Shown here piece by piece: positions 32,777 through 41,803 of a DNA stretch of 64,000 nt. Under the pieces are notes generated by a model that was given only the letters and a program-made list of their open reading frames with translations, had not been told where the DNA came from and did no database searches. This DNA is from JAJECS01 sp965198185. Lineage in GTDB: Bacteria; Chloroflexota; UBA11872. Within the stretch, counting starts at the first letter, position 1. Every line of letters starts with the position of its first letter. Location: positions 806,001 to 870,000 of the forward strand of contig CBDAOU010000001.1 of the NCBI GenBank assembly GCA_965198185.1, read 5' to 3'. The position numbers and the translations under genes are program-made.

Positions 32777-34378
32777 ATGCCGCAGCTCACCGGTGGGCAA
32801 GCTGTCGTCGCCGGGTTGCGCCGCGCCGGGATCACCACGCTCTTCGGCATCCCGGGCGTGCACAACGGCGGGCTCTACGACGCCCTGCTGGACGCCCCCG
32901 ACCTGCGGCTGGTGATTACGCGCCACGAGCAGGGGGCGGCGTTCATGGCCGACGGCTACGCGCGCGCCTCGGGGCGCACCGCGTGCGTGGTCACGATCAC
33001 CGGGCCGGGCATCACCAACGCCTCCACCGGGCTGGCCGAGGCCTACGGCGAGTCATCGCCGGTGTTGCATATCGCCACGGCCCTGGGCGTGCGGTCGGAG
33101 CCGGCGGACACCGGCGAGCTGCACGAGCTGCGCGATCAATCGGGTCTGCTGCGGGCGCTGGTGGCCCATCACGACATCGTCGAGACCGTTGGTGAGATCC
33201 CTCACGCGATCCGCCGGGGCCTGCGGGCCATGGGCGACGCCCGGCCCGGCCCCGTGAGCATCGAGATCCCGCTGGATCTGCTCACCGACACCGACGACGT
33301 GTCGCTGCCCGAGCCGCTGCAGGACACCCCGCGCCCGCCGTCAGCGGAGGCCGTGGACCAGGCCGCCGCGTTGCTCGCGGACGCCGACGCGCCCCTGCTC
33401 TTCCTGGGCAGCGGCGCCATGGACGCGGGCCCCGAGGCCGCCGCCCTCGCCGAGCGCCTGGGCGCTCCGGTCCTGACGGCGCAAACCGGCAAGGGCGCCA
33501 TCCCGGAGTCCCATCCGCTTTCGCTGGGCTGCAAGAACCGCCGCGACGACAGCCTTTACGACTTTCTCCGCACGCGAGACGCGGTCCTGGTCGTCGGCTG
33601 CCGCCTCGGGGCGCGCATGACCGAGGACGGGCGCATGCCACTGCCGGACACGGTGATCCAGATCGACCGCGACGCCGACGCGCTGGGGCACTTGCACCCC
33701 GTCACCGCGGCGCTGCACGCCGACGCGGCCACGGCGCTGAGCGAGCTGCTCGAAGCGCTGCCCGACGAGCCGCGGTCGGACGACGCAGGCCTCGCAGCCC
33801 GCCTCGACGACCTGCGCCGGTTGCCGCAAGACGCGCTGGACGATCCCCGCTCCGCGGCCATCCTCGGCGCGCTGCGGGACGTGCTGCCCGCCGACGCGGT
33901 GCTGGCCAACGACATGACCCTCACCAGCTACCACGCGGCCACGCTCTTTCCCGTCGACGTGCCGCGCGCCTACATGTTTCCGATCTACTTCGGGACGCTC
34001 GGCTTCAGCCTGCCCGCCGCGATTGGCGCCCAGATCGCCTGTCCCGACCGCCCGGTGGTTTCCCTCAGCGGCGACGGCGGCTTTCTGTTCACGTCGGAAG
34101 AGCTGAATACCGCCATGCGCGAGTCCCTACCGGTGGTGGCCGTGGTGTTCAACGACCAGTCCTACGGCGCCATCGACGGGCACTTCCGCAATATTTTCGG
34201 CGGCCGCAGCGTGGACGTGCGGCTGCACAACCCCGACTTCGTGGCCCTGGGCCGCGCCTACGGCGCCGACGCCGAGGCCGTGAACCGGCCCGACGCGCTG
34301 GCGCGGGCGGTCACCCGCGCCCTGGGGCGATCGGGGCCCACGCTGATCGAATACCGGCTCGACCCCGTCTCCCCATGA
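32777..34378 (+). CDS. Thiamine diphosphate-dependent enzyme of the acetolactate synthase family
   Basis: The 533-residue protein has the three-domain ThDP decarboxylase fold. The activating Glu lies in RHEQGAAFMADGYAR, and the ThDP/Mg motif runs from SGDGGFLFTSEELNTAM to FNDQSYG. It resembles the large subunit of acetolactate synthase, but no small subunit (ilvN) or ilvC adjoins. Related decarboxylases and carboligases are equally possible. It lies divergent from the OsmC gene with a 156-base gap. ATG 32777 is chosen because similarity begins there. Confidence 0.8.
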   Translation: MPQLTGGQAVVAGLRRAGITTLFGIPGVHNGGLYDALLDAPDLRLVITRHEQGAAFMADGYARASGRTACVVTITGPGITNASTGLAEAYGESSPVLHIATALGVRSEPADTGELHELRDQSGLLRALVAHHDIVETVGEIPHAIRRGLRAMGDARPGPVSIEIPLDLLTDTDDVSLPEPLQDTPRPPSAEAVDQAAALLADADAPLLFLGSGAMDAGPEAAALAERLGAPVLTAQTGKGAIPESHPLSLGCKNRRDDSLYDFLRTRDAVLVVGCRLGARMTEDGRMPLPDTVIQIDRDADALGHLHPVTAALHADAATALSELLEALPDEPRSDDAGLAARLDDLRRLPQDALDDPRSAAILGALRDVLPADAVLANDMTLTSYHAATLFPVDVPRAYMFPIYFGTLGFSLPAAIGAQIACPDRPVVSLSGDGGFLFTSEELNTAMRESLPVVAVVFNDQSYGAIDGHFRNIFGGRSVDVRLHNPDFVALGRAYGADAEAVNRPDALARAVTRALGRSGPTLIEYRLDPVSP

Positions 34379-34513
34379 CCGCCGGTGCCCGTGTCATGCG
34401 CGATTTCACGTTGGGTGGGGGGTGGATTCCCGCTTCCGGAGACCTTTGCGTAACCCTTCCGTCATTCCCGCGAAGGCGGGAATCTAGCGGCCGCTCAACC
34501 TGTTCACCCATGC

Positions 34514-34541
34514 GTAGGGGCGACGCATGCGTCGCCCCTAC
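34514..34541. repeat. 28-bp perfect palindrome, copy 2
   Basis: These 28 bases are identical to those at 10475-10502, again between genes. The arms start GTAGGGGCGACGCA. Confidence 0.8.
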
Positions 34542-34649
34542 CTCTTTATTCAAAGGTCTCCTTCCGTGGGTGTGACCAAGGAGCCCACCAAGGCCTCCAC
34601 ACGCAGCTCGCGGTGTTCCACCCGGCATCCAGGCCGCCCAAGGTCGCGC

Positions 34650-34674
34650 AGGGGCGGGTTTGAAACCCGCCCCT
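34650..34674. repeat. G-rich palindrome
   Basis: AGGGGCGGGTT and AACCCGCCCCT arms flank a three-base centre. It lies about 50 bases before the DedA start. Confidence 0.65.
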
Positions 34675-34725
34675 ACCAACTCCGCTGCCATCAGCCCGGC
34701 TGTACGGCCCCCTCTCCAACGCCGC

Positions 34726-35303
34726 GTGATCGTTAGCACGCCTCGCGCTCGTTTATGGCTGCGGCGCGCCGCCCAAGTCACTGGCCTGGTGGCCGTTTTC
34801 ACGATCGCGGTGCTGGCCGTCGTCTACAGCAGCGAGGTGCAGGAGCGCTTCGCGGGGCTCGCTTCGCGGGGTATCTGGCGGTGTTCGTCATCACCATCGT
34901 TGCCGCGGCCACCGTCATCCTGCCGGCCCCCGGCGCCGTGAGCGTGGCCGCCTTCGGCGCCGTGCTCAATCCGTGGCTCGTGGGTCTGGTGGCCGCTACC
35001 GGCCAGACCATCGGCGAGCTCTCCGGCTACTACATCGGCTGGAGCGGGCGCGGAGTGGTGCAGAACGTGCGCGGCTACTCCGCAATCAAGCGCTGGATGG
35101 ACCGGCACGGCGTGGCGACGCTGTTCGTGCTGGCGATGATCCCCAACCCGCTGTTCGACGTGGCGGGAATGATCGCGGGCGCCAGCCGCTTCGGCGTGGT
35201 CAAGTTCATCGCCGCCTCGTGGCCGGGGCGCGCCATCAAGAACATCGGCTTCGCATTCGCCGGGGCCCTGGGCATCGAACTCCTGGGAATCCTCGGCGCT
35301 TAG
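34726..35303 (+). CDS. DedA/VTT-family membrane protein, broken by a one-base frameshift
   Basis: The gene begins at GTG 34726 with a basic start and a first hydrophobic helix (QVTGLVAVFTIAVLAVVYSS). At about 34863 the frame changes: ERFAGL in the first frame must join FAGYLAVFVITIVAAATV in the next, so one base is missing where CTTCGCGGGG is repeated twice. The rest has the VTT/SNARE-associated signature with GQTIGELSGYYIGW and PNPLFDVAGMIAGASRFGV. With the base restored the product is 192 residues. DedA-type proteins move phospholipids such as undecaprenyl phosphate or maintain membrane potential. Error versus true mutation is open. Confidence 0.75.
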
Positions 35304-35310
35304 GCGGTCC

Positions 35311-35472
35311 TCAGGCTCCGGGCGCCTCCGCGGCAGCGTCCGACTCGCCATCATCGTCGTCAGCAGAAACGCGGCGTCTCAGCTCGTCGTAGGCGAAGAG
35401 GCCGATGGCCGCCAGGAACAGCAGCAGCACCAGAAACCCAATGCCCGCCAGCAGGCCCGTGATCACTCGCAT
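35311..35472 (-). CDS. Small membrane protein with acidic tail (53 residues)
   Basis: Starting at ATG 35472, the product has one hydrophobic helix (TGLLAGIGFLVLLLFLAAIG) followed by LFAYDELRRRVSADDDDGES and an Ala-rich end. GAGGA lies upstream at a workable distance. It is convergent with the DedA gene. Function unknown. Confidence 0.55.
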   Translation of the reverse strand: MRVITGLLAGIGFLVLLLFLAAIGLFAYDELRRRVSADDDDGESDAAAEAPGA

Positions 35473-36126
35473 TGTCAACCACCATTCCTCGCGGCGGATC
35501 GCGTCTCCCTCAGTATATCGCCGCCCTACGGCCACGCCGCTCCGCTGCCCGTGCGGGAGGCACGCGGTCGTACTGCGCATCATTTCCTCCAGACATTCCC
35601 AATTTGGTCGCAGCCGTACCGGAACGTCCACGACTGATGGGGCTTGGCCACGTGCGTTCCGGGTGCCACCAGATGGCTTCCGCGGGCCTCTCCGTCACTC
35701 AGGTATCCGTCGCGTATCCGGGGCGATTCGCCGTGTCCTGTCCTGTGCTGCCCTCCTGTTCCATACTTTAGTAACGCATCGGCGCCCAGAGTGGCGGCAC
35801 GGTCCAGCGGGCCTTATGTTCCCCGCGCAGCGTGCGGCACGGCCGCGAGCGGTCCGCCACTCCCGTTCACGGGCGCGCTCCGACCCGGTGCCCGACGGAC
35901 TTACAAACCGCTCGGGAAAGTGGCGGCGAGGCTGCGCGGGCAGTCCTTTCGTACCGCCCAACACCCCCCTCTTGTACCGCCTAAGAATCACTTCTGCGCC
36001 GTGCCTTAAGAATCCTCGTCGTCACTTTCGGTATTTTCGGCGCTAACAGGTTTGGAGGGCTGTTGCGGCCACCCACCGTGACGGCTACTCTATAGCCTCC
36101 CGTCGCCCCCAGGAGCCAGCCCGCCG
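35473..36126 (+). other. Upstream region of dnaA, no recognisable gene
   Basis: Open frames here lack codon or protein features of real genes. Neither rpmH nor rnpA, often found beside dnaA, could be found. A promoter candidate at its end is listed separately. Confidence 0.5.
36063..36091 (+). promoter_or_regulatory. Candidate sigma-70-type promoter of dnaA
   Basis: TTGCGG at 36063-36068 and TACTCT at 36086-36091 are separated by 17 bases and sit 36 bases before the dnaA GTG. The same -10 form occurs in the promoter candidate at 44290. Inferred from pattern only. Confidence 0.45.
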
Positions 36127-37485
36127 GTGGCCGAAGTCCTCCCCAATCGAACATGGGAAGCCGCGCTCGGCGTGCTGCAGCTTGAGGTTCCGAAGGCCGA
36201 GTATCTCGCCTGGTTTCAGGGTGCCCGCCTGGTGGAGGCGAGCGATGGCGAGTTCGTGGTGGGCGTGCCCACCGTCTTCGCCAAGGAGATCGTCGATCGT
36301 CGCTACCGTGACGTGGTCACTCGCGCCGCGTCGAAAGCTTCCGGTCGTGACGTGTCCGTTACTATTGTTGTAAGCCCCGCCGCGACTCGCGTCACGCCGC
36401 CGGCACTTGGCGATCGCAAGCCCACCCCGTCCGCGCCGAGCCCGTCGGTCGGCCTGCACCCACGGCTCACCTTCGAGCGCTTTGTCGTCGGCACCTCAAA
36501 CCGCCTCGCCCACGCCGCGGCCTTGCGCGTGTGCGAGGCGCCGGGCCACGCCTACAACCCGCTCTTCCTCTATAGCGGGGTCGGCCTCGGCAAGACCCAT
36601 CTGCTGCATGCCATCGGTCACGCCATCGTGGCCCGCGATCCTGATGCCCGCGTGCTCTACGTCCCCTGCGAGACGTTTACCAACGACCTGCTGCATTCGA
36701 TCCGCACCGAGGACCGGGGCGCCCGCGCGCGCCGCTTTCGCGAGCGCTACCGCTCGGTCGACGTCCTGCTTATCGACGACGTGGAGTTCCTGTCGCGCAC
36801 CGAGACCTCGCAAGAGGAGGTCTTCCATACGTTCAACGCCCTGTATGCCCGCGGACGCCAGATTGTGCTCAGCAGCGACCAGCCGCCGTCCGAGATTCCC
36901 CGCCTGTTTGCGCGGCTGCGCAGCCGCTTCGAGTCCGGTCTGGTCGCCGACCTGCAGGCGCCGGATCTCGATCTGCGACGGGCAATTCTCGAGACCATCG
37001 CCGCCAGCGAAGGCACCACGCTACCGTCCGAAGTGGCGGACTTCCTGGCGCAGCGGGTGCGGCGCAACATGCGCGAGCTCGAAGGCGCCCTTCGCCGCAC
37101 GCTGATCTACGCCGAGCTGAGCGGGTTGCCGCTCACGCCCGATACGGCGGCTCGCGCCCTCGACGGACTGGGCGCCGCCTCGCATCCGCGTCCCGTCGCC
37201 GCGCGCCACGTGCTCGACTGTACCGGCGCCCATTTCTCGATGTCCCTCGACGATCTCACCGGCTCGCGGCGCGACGCGCCCACCGCCCACGCGCGGCAGG
37301 TGGCGATGTATCTCCTGCGCAACGACTCTTCGCTCTCGCTCCCCGAAATCGGCCGCAACCTTGGCGGCCGGGACCACACCACCGCTCTCCACGGCTGCCG
37401 CAAGATCGAGCGACTCATCCAGCTCGACGACCGTCTCAAGAACGACATCGAGACCATCCGCGCCCAGCTCGCCGACATCGCCTAG
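36127..37485 (+). CDS. dnaA: Chromosomal replication initiator DnaA
   Basis: The 452-residue initiator has the N-terminal domain I (LPNRTWEAALGVLQLE), a short linker, the AAA+ domain with Walker A SGVGLGKTHLLHAIGHA and Walker B VLLIDDVEFL, and the domain IV DNA-binding signature GGRDHTTALHGCRKIE. All elements needed for binding ATP and DnaA boxes are present. The start is GTG at 36127. dnaN, recF and gyrB do not follow; instead the candidate oriC and parAB come next. Domain II is short for the family. Confidence 0.96.
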   Translation: MAEVLPNRTWEAALGVLQLEVPKAEYLAWFQGARLVEASDGEFVVGVPTVFAKEIVDRRYRDVVTRAASKASGRDVSVTIVVSPAATRVTPPALGDRKPTPSAPSPSVGLHPRLTFERFVVGTSNRLAHAAALRVCEAPGHAYNPLFLYSGVGLGKTHLLHAIGHAIVARDPDARVLYVPCETFTNDLLHSIRTEDRGARARRFRERYRSVDVLLIDDVEFLSRTETSQEEVFHTFNALYARGRQIVLSSDQPPSEIPRLFARLRSRFESGLVADLQAPDLDLRRAILETIAASEGTTLPSEVADFLAQRVRRNMRELEGALRRTLIYAELSGLPLTPDTAARALDGLGAASHPRPVAARHVLDCTGAHFSMSLDDLTGSRRDAPTAHARQVAMYLLRNDSSLSLPEIGRNLGGRDHTTALHGCRKIERLIQLDDRLKNDIETIRAQLADIA

Positions 37486-37877
37486 CCTATCGGCAGCCTC
37501 CGAGCGCCGTGGGGCGCCTCCGCGAAAACTCCCCACTTGTCTGCTTGGCGCAATTCTTGCTTGCGGCGCTCCATATCGTCGGTGGGGGATTCTGGCCTTC
37601 CATTCACCACCTTGGTTGTGGACAACCCGGCATAATCTGTGGATATCCTGCCTTCGTTGTTGATATTTCCACCTGGGATCGCACATTCGACAGCGTCGCG
37701 CGACGCTCTCCACGGACTCCCACAGCACATTCCCCCACGGGTCACGGCACTCCACACCGCGGCTTCTTCAAGTAACCGAGCCCCGAGTCGCCGCTGTCCA
37801 CGGTTTCCCCGTTCCTACGACTATTTCTTCGAGACTTGTTATAGATCAAAGATCTAATAGCGGAAGACGGTTGTGGA
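37486..37877. other. oriC: Candidate replication origin (oriC) between dnaA and parA
   Basis: The 392-base gap is gene-free and less GC-rich than its surroundings. DnaA-box-like sites (consensus TTATNCACA or its complement) occur as TGTGGACAA at 37617, TGTGGATAT at 37638, a weaker TGTTGATAT at 37658 and TGTGGATTG at 37874. An AT-rich stretch at 37818-37860 contains TAGATC-AAA-GATCTA and would serve as an unwinding region or parA operator. The first two sites have one mismatch each from the consensus. This is an inference from position and motifs. Confidence 0.7.
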
Positions 37878-38618
37878 TTGACAGCCAGCATCTATGCGGT
37901 CGCCAACCAAAAGGGCGGGGTGGGTAAGACCACCACCGCCGTCAATCTGGCCGCGGCGCTTGCCGAGCGGGAGCACCGCGTGCTGCTCATCGACTTTGAC
38001 GCGCAGGGCAGCACGAGCCGACTGCTTGCCGAAGAGCCGGCGTCGTCGACGATTCTCGACGTTCTGACCGAGGCGGATCCCGTTGCAAGCGCGACGGTGT
38101 CGACAGGCCGCCGCGGCCTGATGTTGATGCCCGGGGACCGGCGCATGGCGGAATATGCTCTTGCTGACGGGACCGTGTTGCGGCGTTCCCTGGCGGGGGC
38201 GATTCATGCCTACGCGTACATCATCATCGACTGTCCGCCATCCCTGGAAGGGGCCACGTTGCTTGCGCTGCTGACGTGTGACGAGGTGATCGTGCCGGTG
38301 CAGTGCGAGTACCTGGCGTTGGAGGGCCTGGCCAGTCTGATGGAGGCGGTGGACGGCGTGCGGCAGCTGCGCGCCGAGGGACCCCGGTTGCGCTATCTGC
38401 TGACAATGTTCGACCGTCGCAATAACCTGGCGTGGGATGTGGCGCGCGAGGTGCGGGGGCATTTTGGCGAGCAGGTGGCGCGGACGATGATCCCGCGGAG
38501 CGTGCGGCTGGCCGAGTCGCCCGGGTTCCGCCGCACGATCTTCGAGCACGACCCGAAGGGTGCGGCCGCGGGGGCCTATCGGGCCTTCGCGGTCGAGGTT
38601 GAGCAGCATGGCGTCTAG
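37878..38618 (+). CDS. parA: Chromosome-partition ATPase ParA (Soj)
   Basis: The 246-residue ATPase begins MTASIYAVANQKGGVGKTTT, the deviant Walker A motif of ParA with the signature lysine. Walker B is IIIDCPPS, and the end has SVRLAESPGF, typical of Soj-type proteins. It has no N-terminal helix-turn-helix, so it is the small chromosomal type. The start is a TTG at 37878. The stop lies inside the parB start region, so the two genes overlap by 11 bases. Confidence 0.94.
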   Translation: MTASIYAVANQKGGVGKTTTAVNLAAALAEREHRVLLIDFDAQGSTSRLLAEEPASSTILDVLTEADPVASATVSTGRRGLMLMPGDRRMAEYALADGTVLRRSLAGAIHAYAYIIIDCPPSLEGATLLALLTCDEVIVPVQCEYLALEGLASLMEAVDGVRQLRAEGPRLRYLLTMFDRRNNLAWDVAREVRGHFGEQVARTMIPRSVRLAESPGFRRTIFEHDPKGAAAGAYRAFAVEVEQHGV

Positions 38619-39468
38619 GCGGGCGCTGGGGCGCGGGCTGGAAAACGTGTTTGCCGACACGCTGGGGTCGCGGCGCTCGCTCTCGCTGACAAGCATCGAG
38701 CCGAACCCGCGACAGCCGCGGCAAGGAATCGGCGACGCTGAACTTGAGGGGCTCGCGGCATCGATCCGTCGCCACGGCGTGCTACAGCCGATCATGGTCA
38801 GCGCTCGGACGGATCATCCCGGCCGCTACTACCTGGTGGCCGGCGAACGACGATGGCGGGCCGCGAGGCTGGCGGGGCTTGAGGAAGTGCCGGCCTCGAT
38901 CGTGACGGTGGATGATCGCCAGCAGCTGGAACTGGCGCTCGTCGAGAACCTGCAACGGGCGGACCTAAATCCGTTGGATCGCAGTCATGCGTACCGGGTG
39001 CTGATGGAAGAATTCGGCGTGACCCAAGAAGGCGTGGCGGAGGCGCTGGGAGTGAGCCGCTCGTCCGTGGCCAACGCCCTGCGGCTGCTCAATCTCGACG
39101 AGGCGTCACTGAGTGCGTTGCGGGCGGGGGAGATCACCGAGGGCCATGCGCGGGCGCTGCTGAGCGTGACCGATCGGGGTGCGCGCGCGCGGCTTGTGGC
39201 GGCAATCCGGGAACGAGGGCTGTCGGTGCGGGATGCCGAGCGGTGGGCACTCAGCCCAGAAGGTGAAGCCCGGGAGCAGCCGTCGCGTCGGCGATCGACG
39301 GAGACCGAGGCGTGGAGCCGTGAAGTTGGGAGCGTGCTTGAACGGATTCAGCGCAGCCTGGGCACGCGGGTGCGGCTGCGCGGCGGCGAAACGCGGGGTC
39401 GAATCGAGCTCGAGTACTACAGTGAAGAAGAGTTGGCGCAGCTCATCGATCGGCTGACGGCGGTCTAG
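38608..39468 (+). CDS. parB: Chromosome-partition protein ParB (Spo0J)
   Basis: The 286-residue CTPase and DNA-binding clamp starts MASRRALGRGLENVFADT. The first CTP-binding motif region is IEPNPRQPRQ, the second is VAGERRWRAARLAGL, and the third is ENLQRADLNPLD. The helix-turn-helix that reads parS is around VTQEGVAEALGVSRSSVANAL. A C-terminal dimerisation domain follows. ATG 38608 is used because ParB homology starts there. A perfect parS touches the stop codon. Confidence 0.94.
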   Translation: MASRRALGRGLENVFADTLGSRRSLSLTSIEPNPRQPRQGIGDAELEGLAASIRRHGVLQPIMVSARTDHPGRYYLVAGERRWRAARLAGLEEVPASIVTVDDRQQLELALVENLQRADLNPLDRSHAYRVLMEEFGVTQEGVAEALGVSRSSVANALRLLNLDEASLSALRAGEITEGHARALLSVTDRGARARLVAAIRERGLSVRDAERWALSPEGEAREQPSRRRSTETEAWSREVGSVLERIQRSLGTRVRLRGGETRGRIELEYYSEEELAQLIDRLTAV

Positions 39469-39488
39469 AATGTTTCACGTGAAACATT
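39469..39488. promoter_or_regulatory. parS: parS centromere site 1
   Basis: AATGTTTCACGTGAAACATT is a perfect 20-bp palindrome containing the canonical parS core TGTTTCACGTGAAACA. It starts one base after the parB stop codon. ParB would load here and spread. Confidence 0.95.
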
Positions 39489-39549
39489 CCGTGGCGCCTC
39501 CGAACGTTGGGCCGTCCGCAGCACCTGTAGCGGGCTGCGAGTAGCTGCC

Positions 39550-39786
39550 GTGGCCTCACGACGACGATCAACGCGACGCCGCCGGCGCGACCCGGTGCGG
39601 CGGATCCCTGAGACCGTAGTCCCGATTGCGGCCGACGAGGTGCGCACAGAGGCAGTCGCGCGACCGCGGCGCGGTGAAAAGACCGAACTCCCGGGGCTCC
39701 CATTCCTGCGGCGGGACCTGGCGGCCGGCCTGTCGATCTTGGCCGTGCTGATCGTTGGACTGGTCGTTGCGTCGCTGGTGATCTAA
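39550..39786 (+). CDS. Small Arg-rich membrane protein downstream of parS
   Basis: The 78-residue product starts at GTG 39550 with MASRRRSTRRRRRDPVRRIP, a strongly basic region, and ends with one membrane helix (LAAGLSILAVLIVGLVVASL). The topology would put the basic part in the cytoplasm, where it could contact DNA or membrane phospholipid. It follows the parS site in the parAB direction. It could be an unrecognised partner of the partition machinery, but that is speculation. Confidence 0.5.
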   Translation: MASRRRSTRRRRRDPVRRIPETVVPIAADEVRTEAVARPRRGEKTELPGLPFLRRDLAAGLSILAVLIVGLVVASLVI

Positions 39787-39813
39787 CGAGCCGCCGCCCC
39801 AGATCAGACGACC

Positions 39814-39840
39814 GGGCGGGCAGGTTGCAATCCCGCCCCT
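39814..39840. repeat. G-rich palindrome beside the IS110 remnant
   Basis: GGGCGGGCAGGTTGCA and TCCCGCCCCT form an imperfect hairpin of the same class as at 34650. It lies between the small membrane gene and the IS110 remnant. Confidence 0.55.
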
Positions 39841-40035
39841 TGTATGTTGCAAGTCCCCTCGGATCGTCCGAGGGAAGCAACGGGACAGACCGTCCGCCCC
39901 TGGGCAAGAGACCGTTCGGTAGCGTGGTCGTCCCGGCCCGTGGCGCTGGTCCAGAGCCCGTACCGTTGCCAGGGCCGCCGTGGCGAGCCCGCATCAGGCT
40001 GGGGTGAGGCCGGCGCCGCCTCGGAGGGTACCGAA

Positions 40036-40928
40036 ATGCCCCACCGTACTCCTGGACGTCGCCCGCGATCATCTGGCTCGCGCGCTACCCCCGCGGACGC
40101 CTGGCGGATCCCCAACACCCCCGCAGGGCATGCCGCGCTGGTGCGCCGCGCGCAGGCGCTGCAGCCCACCCGGATCGTGTTGGAAGCCAGTGGCGGCTAC
40201 GAGCAGGCGGTCGACGCGGCGCTGATCGCCGCGGGGCTGCCGGCGGTGGTGGTCAATCCGCGGCAGGTGCGCGACTTCGCCCGCAGCCGCAACATTTTGG
40301 CCAAGACCGATCGGCTCGACGCCTGGGTGCTGGCCCGCTTCGCGGCCGAGGTCCAGCCCCCGGTGCGCCCGCGCCCAGATGTGGCCACCCGCCACTTGCA
40401 CGCCCTGATCCTCGCCGGCGCCACTCCTGACCATGCGCGTGGCCGAGCAGCAACGGCGCCCCCAATCCACGCCAACATCGATGCCCACCTCGCCTGGCTG
40501 ACCGACTGCCTGGCCGACCTCGACGCGACTCGCCGCCGCCATCCAGGCCGAGCCGCGGCTGCGCGCGCGGGCCGCCTGGCTGCAGAGCATCCCCGGCATC
40601 GGGCCGGTCGCTGCCACACCCTGCTGGCGGAACTGCCCGAGCTCGGCACGCTCAACCAGAAACAGATCGCCGCGTCGGCGTCGGTTCAATGACAGCGGCG
40701 CCTGGCGCGGGCGCCGCTCGGTCTGGGGTGGCCGCGCGTCGGTCCGCGCCGCGCTCTATATGGCCGCGCTTGCCGCCAGCCGGGCCAACCCCAGCCTCCG
40801 CGCCACCAGCGCCTCGTCGCGGCCGCAAGCCCAAGCTCGTGGCCCTCACCGCCTGCATGCGCAAGCTCCTCGTGCTCTGCAATGCCCTCTGCAAACAGCA
40901 GGCCATGTGGGACCCCACTATGGGCTAA
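40036..40928 (+). pseudogene. Decayed IS110-family transposase
   Basis: Scattered in different frames are the parts of an IS110 (DEDD plus serine) transposase: LLDVARDHLARAL at the start, VLEASGGYEQAVDAALIAAG and VVVNPRQVRDFARS in the next, LQSIPGIGPVAA in a third, then LLAELPELGTLNQ, SVRAALYMAALAASRANPSL and MRKLLVLCNALC near the end. The catalytic domain survives in pieces, but at least four frame changes make it inactive. No terminal inverted repeats are expected for this family and none were seen. The extent is approximate. Confidence 0.8.
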
Positions 40929-40951
40929 GACTTGACGGCCAAACACCGTTG

Positions 40952-41698
40952 CTACCCGCGGCCGATGAACGGCTGCTGCAATGGCAGCACCGTGGCTTCG
41001 AGCAGTTGCACGTGCGGCGGCAGCGCCGCCATGGTGACCGCGACCTCGGCCACCGACTCCACGCCCATCATCGGCTCGCGGTTCTCCTCGGAGTCGATCT
41101 CGTCCCGCCGCTCCACGCGCGTGTTGCCCGGGTTGATGCAGCAGGCCGAGATGCCGTGAGCGCGCCCCTCGAGCGACGTGACCTGGGTGAGCCCCCATAG
41201 GCCGAACTTGCTGGCGCTGTAGGAGGCTGACTCAGGCCGCACCCGCTGCGCCGAGATGCTGGCGATGTTGATGATGCGGCCGCGGCCCTGGGAGCGCATC
41301 AGGCGCATGGCCGCCCGCGTGCACAGAAATGCGCCGGTGAGATTGGTCCCGATGACCGTCTCCCAGGCCGCGAGCTCCTGCTCGTGCAGCGGCGCCGGCA
41401 GGGAGAGGCCGGCGTTGTTGACCAAAACGTCCAGCTGCTCGAACCGGGACGCGGCCTCGGCGAAGACGCGCTCGACGTCCGCTTCGACCTGCACGTCGGC
41501 CGGCACGCCCACCACCACGCCGCCGTGGGCCTCCAGTTCGGTCACGGTCGCAGCGAGCAGCTCCGCGTCGCGTGCAGTCACCAGCACATCTGCGCCGGCC
41601 ATGGCGAACGCGCGCGCGATGCCCTTGCCGATGCCGCGGTTCCCTCCGGTAACGATCGCCGTCTGGCCCGTCAGCGCGCCTTGTGCCTCAGCCATCAT
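40952..41698 (-). CDS. Short-chain dehydrogenase/reductase (SDR)
   Basis: The 248-residue NAD(P)-dependent oxidoreductase has TGGNRGIGKGIARAFAMAGA for cofactor binding, VLVNNAGLSLPAP, the catalytic Ser in NIASISAQ and the YxxxK in SYSASKFGLWG. It matches classical SDRs, for example 3-oxoacyl reductases. The start is one of two adjacent ATGs; 41698 is favoured by AGAGG seven bases upstream. The substrate is unknown. The next gene upstream on the same strand is broken. Confidence 0.87.
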   Translation of the reverse strand: MMAEAQGALTGQTAIVTGGNRGIGKGIARAFAMAGADVLVTARDAELLAATVTELEAHGGVVVGVPADVQVEADVERVFAEAASRFEQLDVLVNNAGLSLPAPLHEQELAAWETVIGTNLTGAFLCTRAAMRLMRSQGRGRIINIASISAQRVRPESASYSASKFGLWGLTQVTSLEGRAHGISACCINPGNTRVERRDEIDSEENREPMMGVESVAEVAVTMAALPPHVQLLEATVLPLQQPFIGRG

Positions 41699-41803
41699 TC
41701 CCGCGCCTCTCCTGGTAAAGCCGTGATTCCCAAACGCGCCATCAGCATCGCATCGTCCGCCGAAGCGGGCCCTGTCAACCACAGGCAGCCACCGCGAGCC
41801 CGA

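Larger units (their letters stand above)
34379..34725. repeat. Cluster of dispersed palindromic repeats
   Basis: This gap holds no gene. It contains a REP hairpin at 34459-34485, the second copy of the 28-bp palindrome at 34514-34541, and another palindrome at 34650-34674 (GGGGCGGGTT and AACCCGCCCC arms). Confidence 0.7.

Noticed and set aside
35405..36046. 213-codon plus-strand open frame upstream of dnaA
   Set aside because: It overlaps the start of a better small membrane gene on the other strand, has no homology-like features and no ribosome-binding site.
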